NCBI RefSeq assembly: GCF_023276655.1
Contig: NZ_JALGRK010000001.1
Coordinates: forward strand, 763,501 to 827,500
Reading direction: 5' to 3'
Source: Olsenella intestinalis
Lineage (GTDB): Bacteria; Actinomycetota; Coriobacteriia; Coriobacteriales; Atopobiaceae
DNA length: 64,000 nucleotides
Shown here one piece after another: positions 56,570 to 63,080 of the stretch (the stretch's first letter is position 1; the number at the start of each line of letters is the position of its first letter). The translations under genes and the position numbers were made by a program. The notes beneath the pieces are model-generated. The model was given only the letters and a program-made list of their open reading frames with translations, did not search any database and was not told the origin of the DNA.

Positions 56570-58135
56570 ATGACTGCCACCTCTGGCAAGGGAAACGGCA
56601 AGGCCAAGGACGCGAAGAAGAAGGACGCCGAGAAGAGCGTGCCCAAGGGCTCGACCAACGGCTCCAAGAAGGGTGCGGGCAAGGACTCGAAGAGGCGCTC
56701 GCGCCGCGCCAAGGCGTCGAAGCGCTCGACGATCATCCGCGAGCCGCTCGTGGCCCAGCGCCTCGATCGCCGCAGCGCGGTCTCCAAGATCACGTCCAAC
56801 GGCACGATCGCCGCCGCGGTCATGGTGGCCGCCGCCCTTCTCGCCGTGGTCGTCGCCAACTCGCCCGCCTACCCCGCGGTGCACCACTTCCTCGAGACGC
56901 CGCTCGCCGCGACGGTCGGCCCCATCAGCATGGAGCTCTCCCTCGAGGCCTTCATCAACGACTTCCTGATGGCCGTCTTCTTCCTGCTCGTGGGCATCGA
57001 GCTCAAGTACGAGATGACCGTCGGCCAGCTGCGCCGCCCGCGTCAGGCGGCTCTCCCCATGCTCGCGGCCGTCGGTGGCGTCGCCGTGCCCGCCTTCATC
57101 TTCCTGACGATCAACCCCAGCTCGACCGACTCCGGCTGGGCCATCCCCATCGCCACCGACATCGCCTTCGCGCTCGGCGTCATGTCCCTTCTCGGCGACC
57201 GCGTCGCCCCCGAGACCAAGGTCTTCTTCCAGACGCTCGCCATCGCCGACGACATCCTCGCCATTGTGGTGCTCGCGCTCTTCTACGGCCAGACGCCCAA
57301 CATCTCCTGGTGCGCCATGTCGCTCATCGTCGTGCTCGCGCTTGCGGCCATGAACGGCGCACGTGTCTACTCGGCCAAGCCCTACGTGTTCGTCGGCCTG
57401 CTGCTGTGGGTCTGCATGTACAAGTCCGGCATCCACGCCACGCTCTCCGGCGTCATCCTCGCGTTCTTCCTGCCGGCCCGCTCCGACGTGCGCCTCTCCA
57501 ACCTGAGCGACTGGCTCAACGCCAAGGCCATCGAGCTCGACGACCGCTACGACGAGAACGCCCACATCCTCGGCCAGCGCAGCTTCACCGCCCGCGCCCT
57601 CCAGGTCGAGCGCGTCGTGCACCACGTCACGCCGCCCCTGCAGCGCGTCGAGCGCTACGTCTCGACTCTCGTGAACTTCTTCGTCCTGCCCGTGTTCGCC
57701 TTTGCAAACGCCCAGGTTCGATTCGTCGGCGTCGACTTCACCGGCGTCCTCATGAACCCCGTCACGCAGGGCGCCTACTTCGGCGCGATGCTCGGCAAGC
57801 CCATCGGCATCATCCTCGTCACGCTCGTCCTCGTGAAGATCCGCTTCGCCAAGCTGCCGCGCCACGTGACCTGGGACCAGATCATCGCCGTCGGCATCAT
57901 GGGCAGCATGGGCTTCACGATGTCGATCCTCATCGCCGGCCTGGCCTTCCCCAACCCCGAGGACGTCATGGCCGCCAAGGTCGCGATTCTTCTGGCGTCG
58001 TTCACCTCGGCAATCATCGGCATCGGCTTCGTCCGCGCCCACGAGTGGTTCGTTCAGATGCGCGACGACTCCTCCGACGACGACCCGGACGACGGCTCGG
58101 ATGCCGAGAAGAGCGCGGCCTCGCTCGCCTCATAG
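56570..58135 (+). CDS. nhaA: Na+/H+ antiporter NhaA
   Basis: The 521-residue inner-membrane antiporter handles sodium and alkaline pH stress. Core signatures are IATDIAFALGVMSLLG and LAIADDILAIVVLALF with the ion-binding pair Asp227-Asp228; KSGIHATLSGVI is the helix XI region. It is longer than the usual 390 residues: a Lys-rich N-terminal tail of about 60, a central cytoplasmic insertion (around 310-350) and an acidic C-terminal tail. Both tails contain DAEKS encoded by CGAGAAGAGC (56629-56638 and 58105-58114). GAAGGGAAG precedes ATG 56570. Confidence 0.93.
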   Translation: MTATSGKGNGKAKDAKKKDAEKSVPKGSTNGSKKGAGKDSKRRSRRAKASKRSTIIREPLVAQRLDRRSAVSKITSNGTIAAAVMVAAALLAVVVANSPAYPAVHHFLETPLAATVGPISMELSLEAFINDFLMAVFFLLVGIELKYEMTVGQLRRPRQAALPMLAAVGGVAVPAFIFLTINPSSTDSGWAIPIATDIAFALGVMSLLGDRVAPETKVFFQTLAIADDILAIVVLALFYGQTPNISWCAMSLIVVLALAAMNGARVYSAKPYVFVGLLLWVCMYKSGIHATLSGVILAFFLPARSDVRLSNLSDWLNAKAIELDDRYDENAHILGQRSFTARALQVERVVHHVTPPLQRVERYVSTLVNFFVLPVFAFANAQVRFVGVDFTGVLMNPVTQGAYFGAMLGKPIGIILVTLVLVKIRFAKLPRHVTWDQIIAVGIMGSMGFTMSILIAGLAFPNPEDVMAAKVAILLASFTSAIIGIGFVRAHEWFVQMRDDSSDDDPDDGSDAEKSAASLAS

Positions 58136-58158
58136 CCTTGGCCACACATCGACACGCG

Positions 58159-58200
58159 TCGCGCCGCTCGCGGGATCTTCCACGGGCGGCGCGATTCTCT
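58159..58200 (+). terminator. Intrinsic terminator of nhaA
   Basis: TCGCGCCGC (58159-58167) pairs with GCGGCGCGA (58186-58194), followed by TTCTCTTT, 23 bases after the nhaA stop. Confidence 0.75.
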
Positions 58201-58252
58201 TTGCGCTCTGTCTTGGCGCGCACACCTTTGGCGCGTCCCTCTCGATGCGGGC

Positions 58253-58528
58253 CTACTCCACCGTGCCGTAGACGTAGGACCAGCCGTGCGCGGTGATGAT
58301 CGAGTTCATCTGGTCGCAGAGCGGCCCGCGCTTGTACCTGCCGCCGGGCAGCAGGTTCACGACCTCCATGAGGTCGTCGTTGAGGTCGTCGATCTCGGCG
58401 CGCTCGATCGCCTCGAGCTTGGTGACGTAGCCGGACGGCTTGCGCGCGTACAGCTCGTTGACCAGCTGCTGGAGCTCTCCGTATTCGGGTGCGGGCGTGC
58501 TGCCCGAGGGTGCCGGCGTCCTCGTCAT
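58253..58528 (-). CDS. Small conserved-looking protein of unknown function, 91 residues
   Basis: The product is soluble and mostly helical: PAPEYGELQQLVNELYARK, then LEAIERAEIDDLNDDLMEVV, ending LCDQMNSIITAHGWSYVYG. No signal, Cys motif or known domain is visible. Codon bias supports it, and the C-terminal half looks constrained. ATG 58528 is preferred; there is only a weak GGA upstream, and the reading frame stays open further without a better start. It converges on nhaA and diverges from the aminotransferase. I do not assign a function. Confidence 0.65.
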   Translation of the reverse strand: MTRTPAPSGSTPAPEYGELQQLVNELYARKPSGYVTKLEAIERAEIDDLNDDLMEVVNLLPGGRYKRGPLCDQMNSIITAHGWSYVYGTVE

Positions 58529-58732
58529 GTCAGTCCAATCTGTCGTGATGTGTGCCTGATTGTACCCGCCCGCACCCGGCCACCGGTTGCGATTGTGCTT
58601 CCAATTCGGGGGCACATGCACCTCGCCTGGCGTACGGCGATATACTCGGGAGAGCCGTCGTGCGGCCCGCCGCCGCACGCCGCGCACGCCCTAAACCTTG
58701 CGCCGACGCGCGTCGCATCCCTGGGAGGACCC

Positions 58733-60025
58733 ATGGCCAACGTGTACGAGAACATGTCCCTGGAGGAGCTTGACGACGAGATCGCCCGTCTCGAGCAGCA
58801 GGCCGCGGACGTCCGCGCCAAGAACCTCGCGCTCGACATGGCCCGTGGCAAGCCGTCGGCCGAGCAGGTCGCGCTGGCCCGCCCCATGCTCGACGAGCTC
58901 ACCTCCACGACGCCTCTCGTCGACGGTGACGCCTTCGTCGACAACTACGGCACGCCCGAGGGCCTGCCGTCCGCCCGCGCGCTCGCGGCCGAGCTCCTCG
59001 GCGTCGACGCGGCCAACGTCATCGTCTCCGGCTCCTCGAGCCTCAACCTCATGCACGACCTCGTGGCCCACGGCTTCACCAACGGCGTCGCCGGCTGCGA
59101 TCCCTGGTACAGGCAGGGCGACATCAAGTGGCTCTGCCCCGCGCCCGGCTACGACCGCCACTTCACGGTGACCGAGCACCTTGGCATCAAGAACGTGCCG
59201 ATCGAGATGCGCGCCGACGGGCCCGACATGGACACGGTCCAGCGACTCGTCGAGACCGACGCATCGGTCAAGGGCATCTGGTGCGTGCCCAAGTACGCCA
59301 ACCCCACGGGCATCACCTACACGGACGAGGTCGTCCGCCGCCTCGCCGCGCTCAAGCCCGCCGCGCCCGACTTCCGCATCTACTGGGACAACGCCTACTG
59401 CGTCCACGGCTTCGCCGACGCCGACGACCAGCTCCTCAACATCTTCGACGCCCTCGCCGAGGCCGGCGCCGACAACCTCGTCTACGAGTTCGCCTCCACG
59501 GCCAAGATAACCTTCCCGAGCTCGGGCATGGCCTTCGTCGCGGCGAGCCCCGACGACATCGCCGACATCAAGGCTGCCTTCGCCGTCGAGCGCGTGAGCC
59601 CCGAGAAGCTCTCCCAGCTCGCCCACGTCCGCTTCCTGAAGGACGCGGCCGGCGTCCGCGCGCACATGGCCAAGCACGCCGCCATCGTCGCCCCGCGCTT
59701 CGCCCTCGTGGAGGAGAAGCTCTCCGCCGGCCTCGCCGATCTCGGCGTCGCCAGCTGGACCCATCCGCACGGCGGCTACTTCGTCTCCTTCGACGGGCCC
59801 GACGGCTCGGCCAAGCGCATCGTCTCCCTCATGGCAGAGCTCGGCGTCAAGCTCACGGCGGCGGGCGCGACCTGGCCCTACGGCGACGACCCGCGCGACA
59901 CCAACATCCGCATCGCGCCGACCTACCCCTCCCTCGACGACCTCGGCGCCGCGCTCGACGTATTCGTCATCGCGGTCAAGCTCGTCAGCGCCCGCATCGC
60001 CCGCGAGCAGGCCGCCGCGCGATAG
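58733..60025 (+). CDS. PLP-dependent class I aminotransferase, aspartate-aminotransferase subgroup
   Basis: The 430-residue cytosolic enzyme has DMARGKPSAEQVALARPML at the N-terminus, VIVSGSSSLNLMHDLVAH for the cofactor phosphate region, WCVPKYANPTGITYTDE as the NPTG loop, and Lys258 in EFASTAKITFPSSGM as the PLP lysine. The C-terminus has TNIRIAPTYP with the carboxylate-binding Arg. It resembles the actinobacterial MocR-like/Rv3722c-type aspartate aminotransferases rather than AspC. GGGAGG precedes ATG 58733. It is a single gene followed by an intrinsic terminator. Confidence 0.88.
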   Translation: MANVYENMSLEELDDEIARLEQQAADVRAKNLALDMARGKPSAEQVALARPMLDELTSTTPLVDGDAFVDNYGTPEGLPSARALAAELLGVDAANVIVSGSSSLNLMHDLVAHGFTNGVAGCDPWYRQGDIKWLCPAPGYDRHFTVTEHLGIKNVPIEMRADGPDMDTVQRLVETDASVKGIWCVPKYANPTGITYTDEVVRRLAALKPAAPDFRIYWDNAYCVHGFADADDQLLNIFDALAEAGADNLVYEFASTAKITFPSSGMAFVAASPDDIADIKAAFAVERVSPEKLSQLAHVRFLKDAAGVRAHMAKHAAIVAPRFALVEEKLSAGLADLGVASWTHPHGGYFVSFDGPDGSAKRIVSLMAELGVKLTAAGATWPYGDDPRDTNIRIAPTYPSLDDLGAALDVFVIAVKLVSARIAREQAAAR

Positions 60026-60068
60026 GCCGCGGCCCAGGCCCCGCCCCTGCGCTACAATGGTCGACCGT

Positions 60069-60098
60069 GACGTTGCGTTGGCAACGTCGGACGTTTTT
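60069..60098 (+). terminator. Intrinsic terminator of the aminotransferase gene
   Basis: GACGTTGC (60069-60076) pairs perfectly with GCAACGTC (60081-60088), loop GTTG, followed by GGACG and TTTTT (60094-60098). Confidence 0.85.
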
Positions 60099-60182
60099 GT
60101 AGAATGGGCAGAGCAAACGTGAGCTCGCCGCACGGCGACAACATATATATGAGGCGTCGCACGCGGCGCCAAGGAGGTTCAC

Positions 60183-61109
60183 ATGGCCAGCAACAAGAAG
60201 AAGAGCAAGAAGCGCCTCGCCCGCGCCAAGGTCAAGACCGCTGACGAGAAGAGCACGCGCTCCGGCTCCAAGCACGCCGCGGGCAAGAGCTCCTCCTCGG
60301 TCGCGCGCCACCTCCACAACCCCGACGGCACCCTCGACCGCAAGAAGGTCATCACTGGCGTCGTCATCGTCGTCTTCGCCGTCGTCATGGCGCTCTCGCT
60401 CATGCTGCCCTCGCTCGCGCCGATCTTCGCGAACAAGAACAACGGCCAGCAGCAGGATCAGCAGTCCCAGCAGAGCGACTCCAACAACAGCTCGAGCGAC
60501 AGCTCCAACTCCGAGTCCTCCGAGACGGCCAACAGCGTCGCCAAGGTCGACGCCAACTACTCCAAGACCGTCAGCGCCCTCGAGGCAAAGCTCGCCAAGG
60601 ACCCCAACAACATCGCGACCCTGCTCAACCTCGGCAACGACTACATGAACTGGGGCTACCAGGTCGGCTCGTACTCCTCCGCCGACGGCGACAAGAGCCA
60701 CGCCAACGACCTCCTCGCCAAGGCCATGGGCTACTACGACCAGTACCTCGCCAAGAACGACTCCGACGCCGTCCGCGTCAACCGCGCCCTCTGCCAGCTC
60801 TACTCCGAGGACACCGCCGGCGCCACCGCCGCCCTCGAGCAGCTCACGCAGAAGTCGCCCAACTACGGCCCCGCCTGGGCCAACCTCGGCCTCGCCAACG
60901 AGATCGCCGGCAACCAGGACGCGGCCAAGACCGCCTACGACAAGGCCAAGGAGACCGACCCCAACGACGAGTACGGCGCGAAGTCCTTCGCCGAGCGCCG
61001 CCTCGCCCAGATGAACGCCTCCAACGTCTCGACCGACTCGGGTGTGACCTCCTCGTCCACCTCCGGCCTCTCCGACGCGCTCAACGCCTCGAGCGGCCTG
61101 AACCTCTAA
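60183..61109 (+). CDS. Membrane-anchored tetratricopeptide-repeat protein
   Basis: The 308-residue protein has a Lys/Arg-rich tail of about 55 residues and one membrane helix (VITGVVIVVFAVVMALSLML). A Gln/Ser/Asn-rich linker (QQQDQQSQQSDSNNSS) leads to an extracytoplasmic TPR domain (LLNLGNDYMNWGY, later YGPAWANLGLANEIAGNQDAA and a third repeat). It likely acts as a scaffold in the envelope. AAGGAGG at ideal spacing marks ATG 60183. It heads a cluster with STAS, TatA/B and TatC. DEKST codons hold a CGAGAAGAGC copy (60245-60254). Confidence 0.8.
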   Translation: MASNKKKSKKRLARAKVKTADEKSTRSGSKHAAGKSSSSVARHLHNPDGTLDRKKVITGVVIVVFAVVMALSLMLPSLAPIFANKNNGQQQDQQSQQSDSNNSSSDSSNSESSETANSVAKVDANYSKTVSALEAKLAKDPNNIATLLNLGNDYMNWGYQVGSYSSADGDKSHANDLLAKAMGYYDQYLAKNDSDAVRVNRALCQLYSEDTAGATAALEQLTQKSPNYGPAWANLGLANEIAGNQDAAKTAYDKAKETDPNDEYGAKSFAERRLAQMNASNVSTDSGVTSSSTSGLSDALNASSGLNL

Positions 61110-61125
61110 GCGTAAGGACTTCCAC

Positions 61126-61437
61126 ATGGGCATCAGCATCAAGACTTCCGGCGAGGCCGGACGGCTTCGCATCGCCGTGGCCGGCGAGGTCGACGTCTCC
61201 AACGCCGACGAGCTGCGCGAGGCCGCCGACAAGGCACTCGCGACCAACCCCGCCTCCCTCGAGGTGGACCTCGCCGAGGTCCCCTACATCGACTCGACCG
61301 GCATCGGCGTGCTCGTGGGCGCCGCCCACAGGGCAGCCGACGCCAAGGCCGAGCTTCACGTGACCAACCCGCAGAGAAACGTCTCCCGTGTGTTCAGGAT
61401 GCTGGGCGTCGAGAGCGAGCTGGGGCTGACCGACTAG
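61126..61437 (+). CDS. STAS-domain anti-sigma-factor antagonist
   Basis: The 103-residue cytosolic protein of the SpoIIAA/RsbV type has the segments RLRIAVAGEVDVSNADELRE and VDLAEVPYIDSTGIGVLVG, where the Ser in DSTG is the residue phosphorylated by RsbW/SpoIIAB-like kinases. FRMLGVESELGL ends the fold. TAAGGAC precedes ATG 61126, 16 bases after the TPR gene. No kinase or sigma factor lies in the window, so the partner is unknown; the place before tat genes is unusual. Confidence 0.9.
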   Translation: MGISIKTSGEAGRLRIAVAGEVDVSNADELREAADKALATNPASLEVDLAEVPYIDSTGIGVLVGAAHRAADAKAELHVTNPQRNVSRVFRMLGVESELGLTD

Positions 61438-61470
61438 CCCCCGCATCAGTGACACCCAGGAGGTGTGTTT

Positions 61471-62169
61471 GTGTTTGGCATAGGTGAGACCGAGCTTGTG
61501 ATCATCGTGGTCTTCGGCTTCCTGCTGTTCGGCCCCGACAAGCTCCCCGGCATGGGCCGCACGATCGGCCGCATGCTCCGCCAGTTCCGCGAGGCCCAGG
61601 AGGGCTTCACCGAGGTCGTCCAGACCGAGGTCATGGACCCGCTCAACAGCGTGATGAACGAGGACTCCGACGAGGACACCCGCCGCCGCGCCCGCGAGCG
61701 CAGCGAGGCCTTCGACGAGGACGCCGACATCGACTCCGACGACGACGCGGACGCCCCCAGGCGCGAGACCTTCGCCGCGCGCCGCGAGCGCCTCGCTCGC
61801 GAGAAGGCCGAGCGCGAGGCCGCCGAGAAGGCCGCCGCCGAGAAGGACGCCGCCGAGAAGAGCGAGCCCTCCGACTCCGCGGACGCCCCCGCTGACGGCG
61901 ACGCCCCCGCCGCCGCAGACGCGACGCCCGCCGACGAGGACGCCACGTCTGCCGATGGCGCCTCGGCCGCGACCGACGCCGCCGACGACGAGCCCGCACC
62001 CTCCGCGACCTCGGCTGCCGCGCTCTACTCGCTCGGCTCCCAGAAGAGCTCCCGCTCCAAGAAGAAGGCCGAGCCCAAGGCCGAGCCCAAGCCGGCCGAC
62101 GACGCCGCCGCCGACACCGACGACGACACCGCAACCGACGACTCGACCCCCGAGGGAGGTGAGCAGTAA
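61471..62169 (+). CDS. Twin-arginine translocase subunit TatA/TatB-like with acidic tail
   Basis: The 232-residue protein has the short N-terminal helix and hinge of Tat A/B proteins, FGIGETELVIIVVFGFLLFGP, followed by the amphipathic helix GRTIGRMLRQFREAQEGFTE. Glu early in the helix (ETELV) favours TatB, though single TatA/B proteins occur in this phylum. The remaining 150 residues are an Asp/Glu/Ala/Lys low-complexity tail. GTG 61471 is 7 bases from AGGAGG; a GTG at 61465 is too close. The codons AEKSE carry CGAGAAGAGC (61854-61863). The stop overlaps the tatC ATG. Confidence 0.85.
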   Translation: MFGIGETELVIIVVFGFLLFGPDKLPGMGRTIGRMLRQFREAQEGFTEVVQTEVMDPLNSVMNEDSDEDTRRRARERSEAFDEDADIDSDDDADAPRRETFAARRERLAREKAEREAAEKAAAEKDAAEKSEPSDSADAPADGDAPAAADATPADEDATSADGASAATDAADDEPAPSATSAAALYSLGSQKSSRSKKKAEPKAEPKPADDAAADTDDDTATDDSTPEGGEQ

Positions 62170-62960
62170 TGCCCATCGGACCAGCGCGCATGCCCCTGCT
62201 CGACCACCTCGGCGAGCTCCGCCGCCGCCTGACCATCATCGTGGTGTCCCTTCTCGCCACCGCGATCGTTGTCTATGCCGCGACCCCCGTCCTCATCGAC
62301 TTCATGATCGACCCGATCCGCTCGGCGCTGCCCGACGGCGCGGGCCTCACGGTCCTCTCCGTCCTCGGCGGCTTCACGATCCGCTTCAAGGTTGCTCTGT
62401 TCTTCGGCATGATCATCTGCACGCCGATCATCGTCTGGGAGGTCATGGCCTTCTTCCTGCCGGCGCTGCGCCCCAACGAGCGCAAGTGGGTCGTGCCCAC
62501 CGTCGCCGCCATGATCGCCCTGTTCTTCCTCGGCATGACCTTCTGCTACCTCATCATTCAGGAGGCCGCCCTGGGCTGGATGATCGACCAGACCACCGAG
62601 TTCGCCAGCGTCATCGCCGACGCCGAGGACTACCTCAACATCATGATGCTGCTCGAGGTCGGCTTCGGCATCGCCTTCCAGCTGCCGCTCGTGATCTTCT
62701 ACCTCTCCATCCTGCACATCGTGCCGTACCGCACGTTCCGCTCGCAGTGGAGGACCATCTACGTCGCCCTCATGATCCTCTCGGGCATCGTCACCCCGGA
62801 CGCCTCGCCCGTGACCATGGTCCTCATGTTCGCGGCCCTCATCGGCCTCTACGAGGTGGCGCTCGCCGTCGCACGCTACGTGCTCATCGCACGCGACGGC
62901 AAGGAGTCGCTCAAGTGGACCCGAGAGGAATACGAGCAGCACGAGCTCGACAAGCTCTAG
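62169..62960 (+). CDS. tatC: Sec-independent protein translocase TatC
   Basis: The 263-residue six-helix receptor of the Tat pathway. MPLLDHLGELRRRLTIIVV is the signal-peptide-binding N-terminus with the conserved HLxELRxR; FFLPALRPNERKWV and FGIAFQLPLVIFYLS are further TatC hallmarks. The start overlaps the TatA/B stop by one base (TAATG), so translation is coupled. A perfect intrinsic terminator follows, then the right end of an IS200/IS605-type element. Confidence 0.95.
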   Translation: MPIGPARMPLLDHLGELRRRLTIIVVSLLATAIVVYAATPVLIDFMIDPIRSALPDGAGLTVLSVLGGFTIRFKVALFFGMIICTPIIVWEVMAFFLPALRPNERKWVVPTVAAMIALFFLGMTFCYLIIQEAALGWMIDQTTEFASVIADAEDYLNIMMLLEVGFGIAFQLPLVIFYLSILHIVPYRTFRSQWRTIYVALMILSGIVTPDASPVTMVLMFAALIGLYEVALAVARYVLIARDGKESLKWTREEYEQHELDKL

Positions 62961-62970
62961 GCAACACCAA

Positions 62971-63000
62971 GATTGGCGCCGGCAGGCGCCAATCGTGTTT
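62971..63000 (+). terminator. Intrinsic terminator of tatC
   Basis: GATTGGCGCC (62971-62980) pairs perfectly with GGCGCCAATC (62985-62994), loop GGCA, followed by GTGTTT. It closes the TPR-STAS-tat cluster and touches the inferred right end of the TnpB element. Confidence 0.85.
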
Positions 63001-63080
63001 GACTCTCCCCATGGCTAAAGCCAGGGGATTCTTGCTTCGACGCAGATAGCCTTCCCCGCCTTGCGGCGGGGCGGGTCTTA
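62999..63080 (-). ncRNA. Right end of the IS element and presumed 3' part of the TnpB guide (omega) RNA
   Basis: Reading leftward after the tnpB stop there is a CCCCGCC/GGCGGGG hairpin (63052-63069), a linker, and then CCCC-TGGCT-TT-AGCCA-T-GGGG (63027-63007), the imperfect hairpin typical of IS200/IS605 right ends. AGAG and TCAA (63002-62999) follow, a common terminal tetranucleotide. In this family the same strand encodes the reRNA/omega RNA whose guide begins just outside the end. The 5' boundary of the RNA, inside tnpB, is not determined. Confidence 0.65.

Larger units (their letters stand above)
765..61863. repeat. Dispersed 10-base word CGAGAAGAGC / GCTCTTCTCG (30 copies seen)
   Basis: Written GCTCTTCTCG on the given strand at 765, 4489, 6371, 8286, 12710, 14020, 20075, 31998, 40383, 41718, 44736, 48177, 49874 and 50530. 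Written CGAGAAGAGC at 3054, 8818, 9924, 14198, 21929, 27018, 30654, 35142, 38512, 47139, 48476, 55336, 56629, 58105, 60245 and 61854. Many are extended to GCCGAGAAGAGC. Seven are intergenic; the rest fall in different frames (AEKS, EALLG, LFS, ARRA). One-mismatch copies (for example 100-110, 21409-21420, 32528-32536) are also frequent. Confidence 0.85.

Noticed and set aside
58253-58687. A longer 144-residue form of the small protein ending at 58253
   Set aside because: The extra N-terminal part is Arg/Pro-rich, lacks a ribosome site and overlaps the probable promoter of the aminotransferase; the ATG at 58528 fits better.
765-61863. The AEKS-coding word as a conserved peptide motif
   Set aside because: The same DNA word occurs in other frames (EALLG, QLFSP, KARRA), on both strands and between genes, so peptide-level selection cannot explain it.
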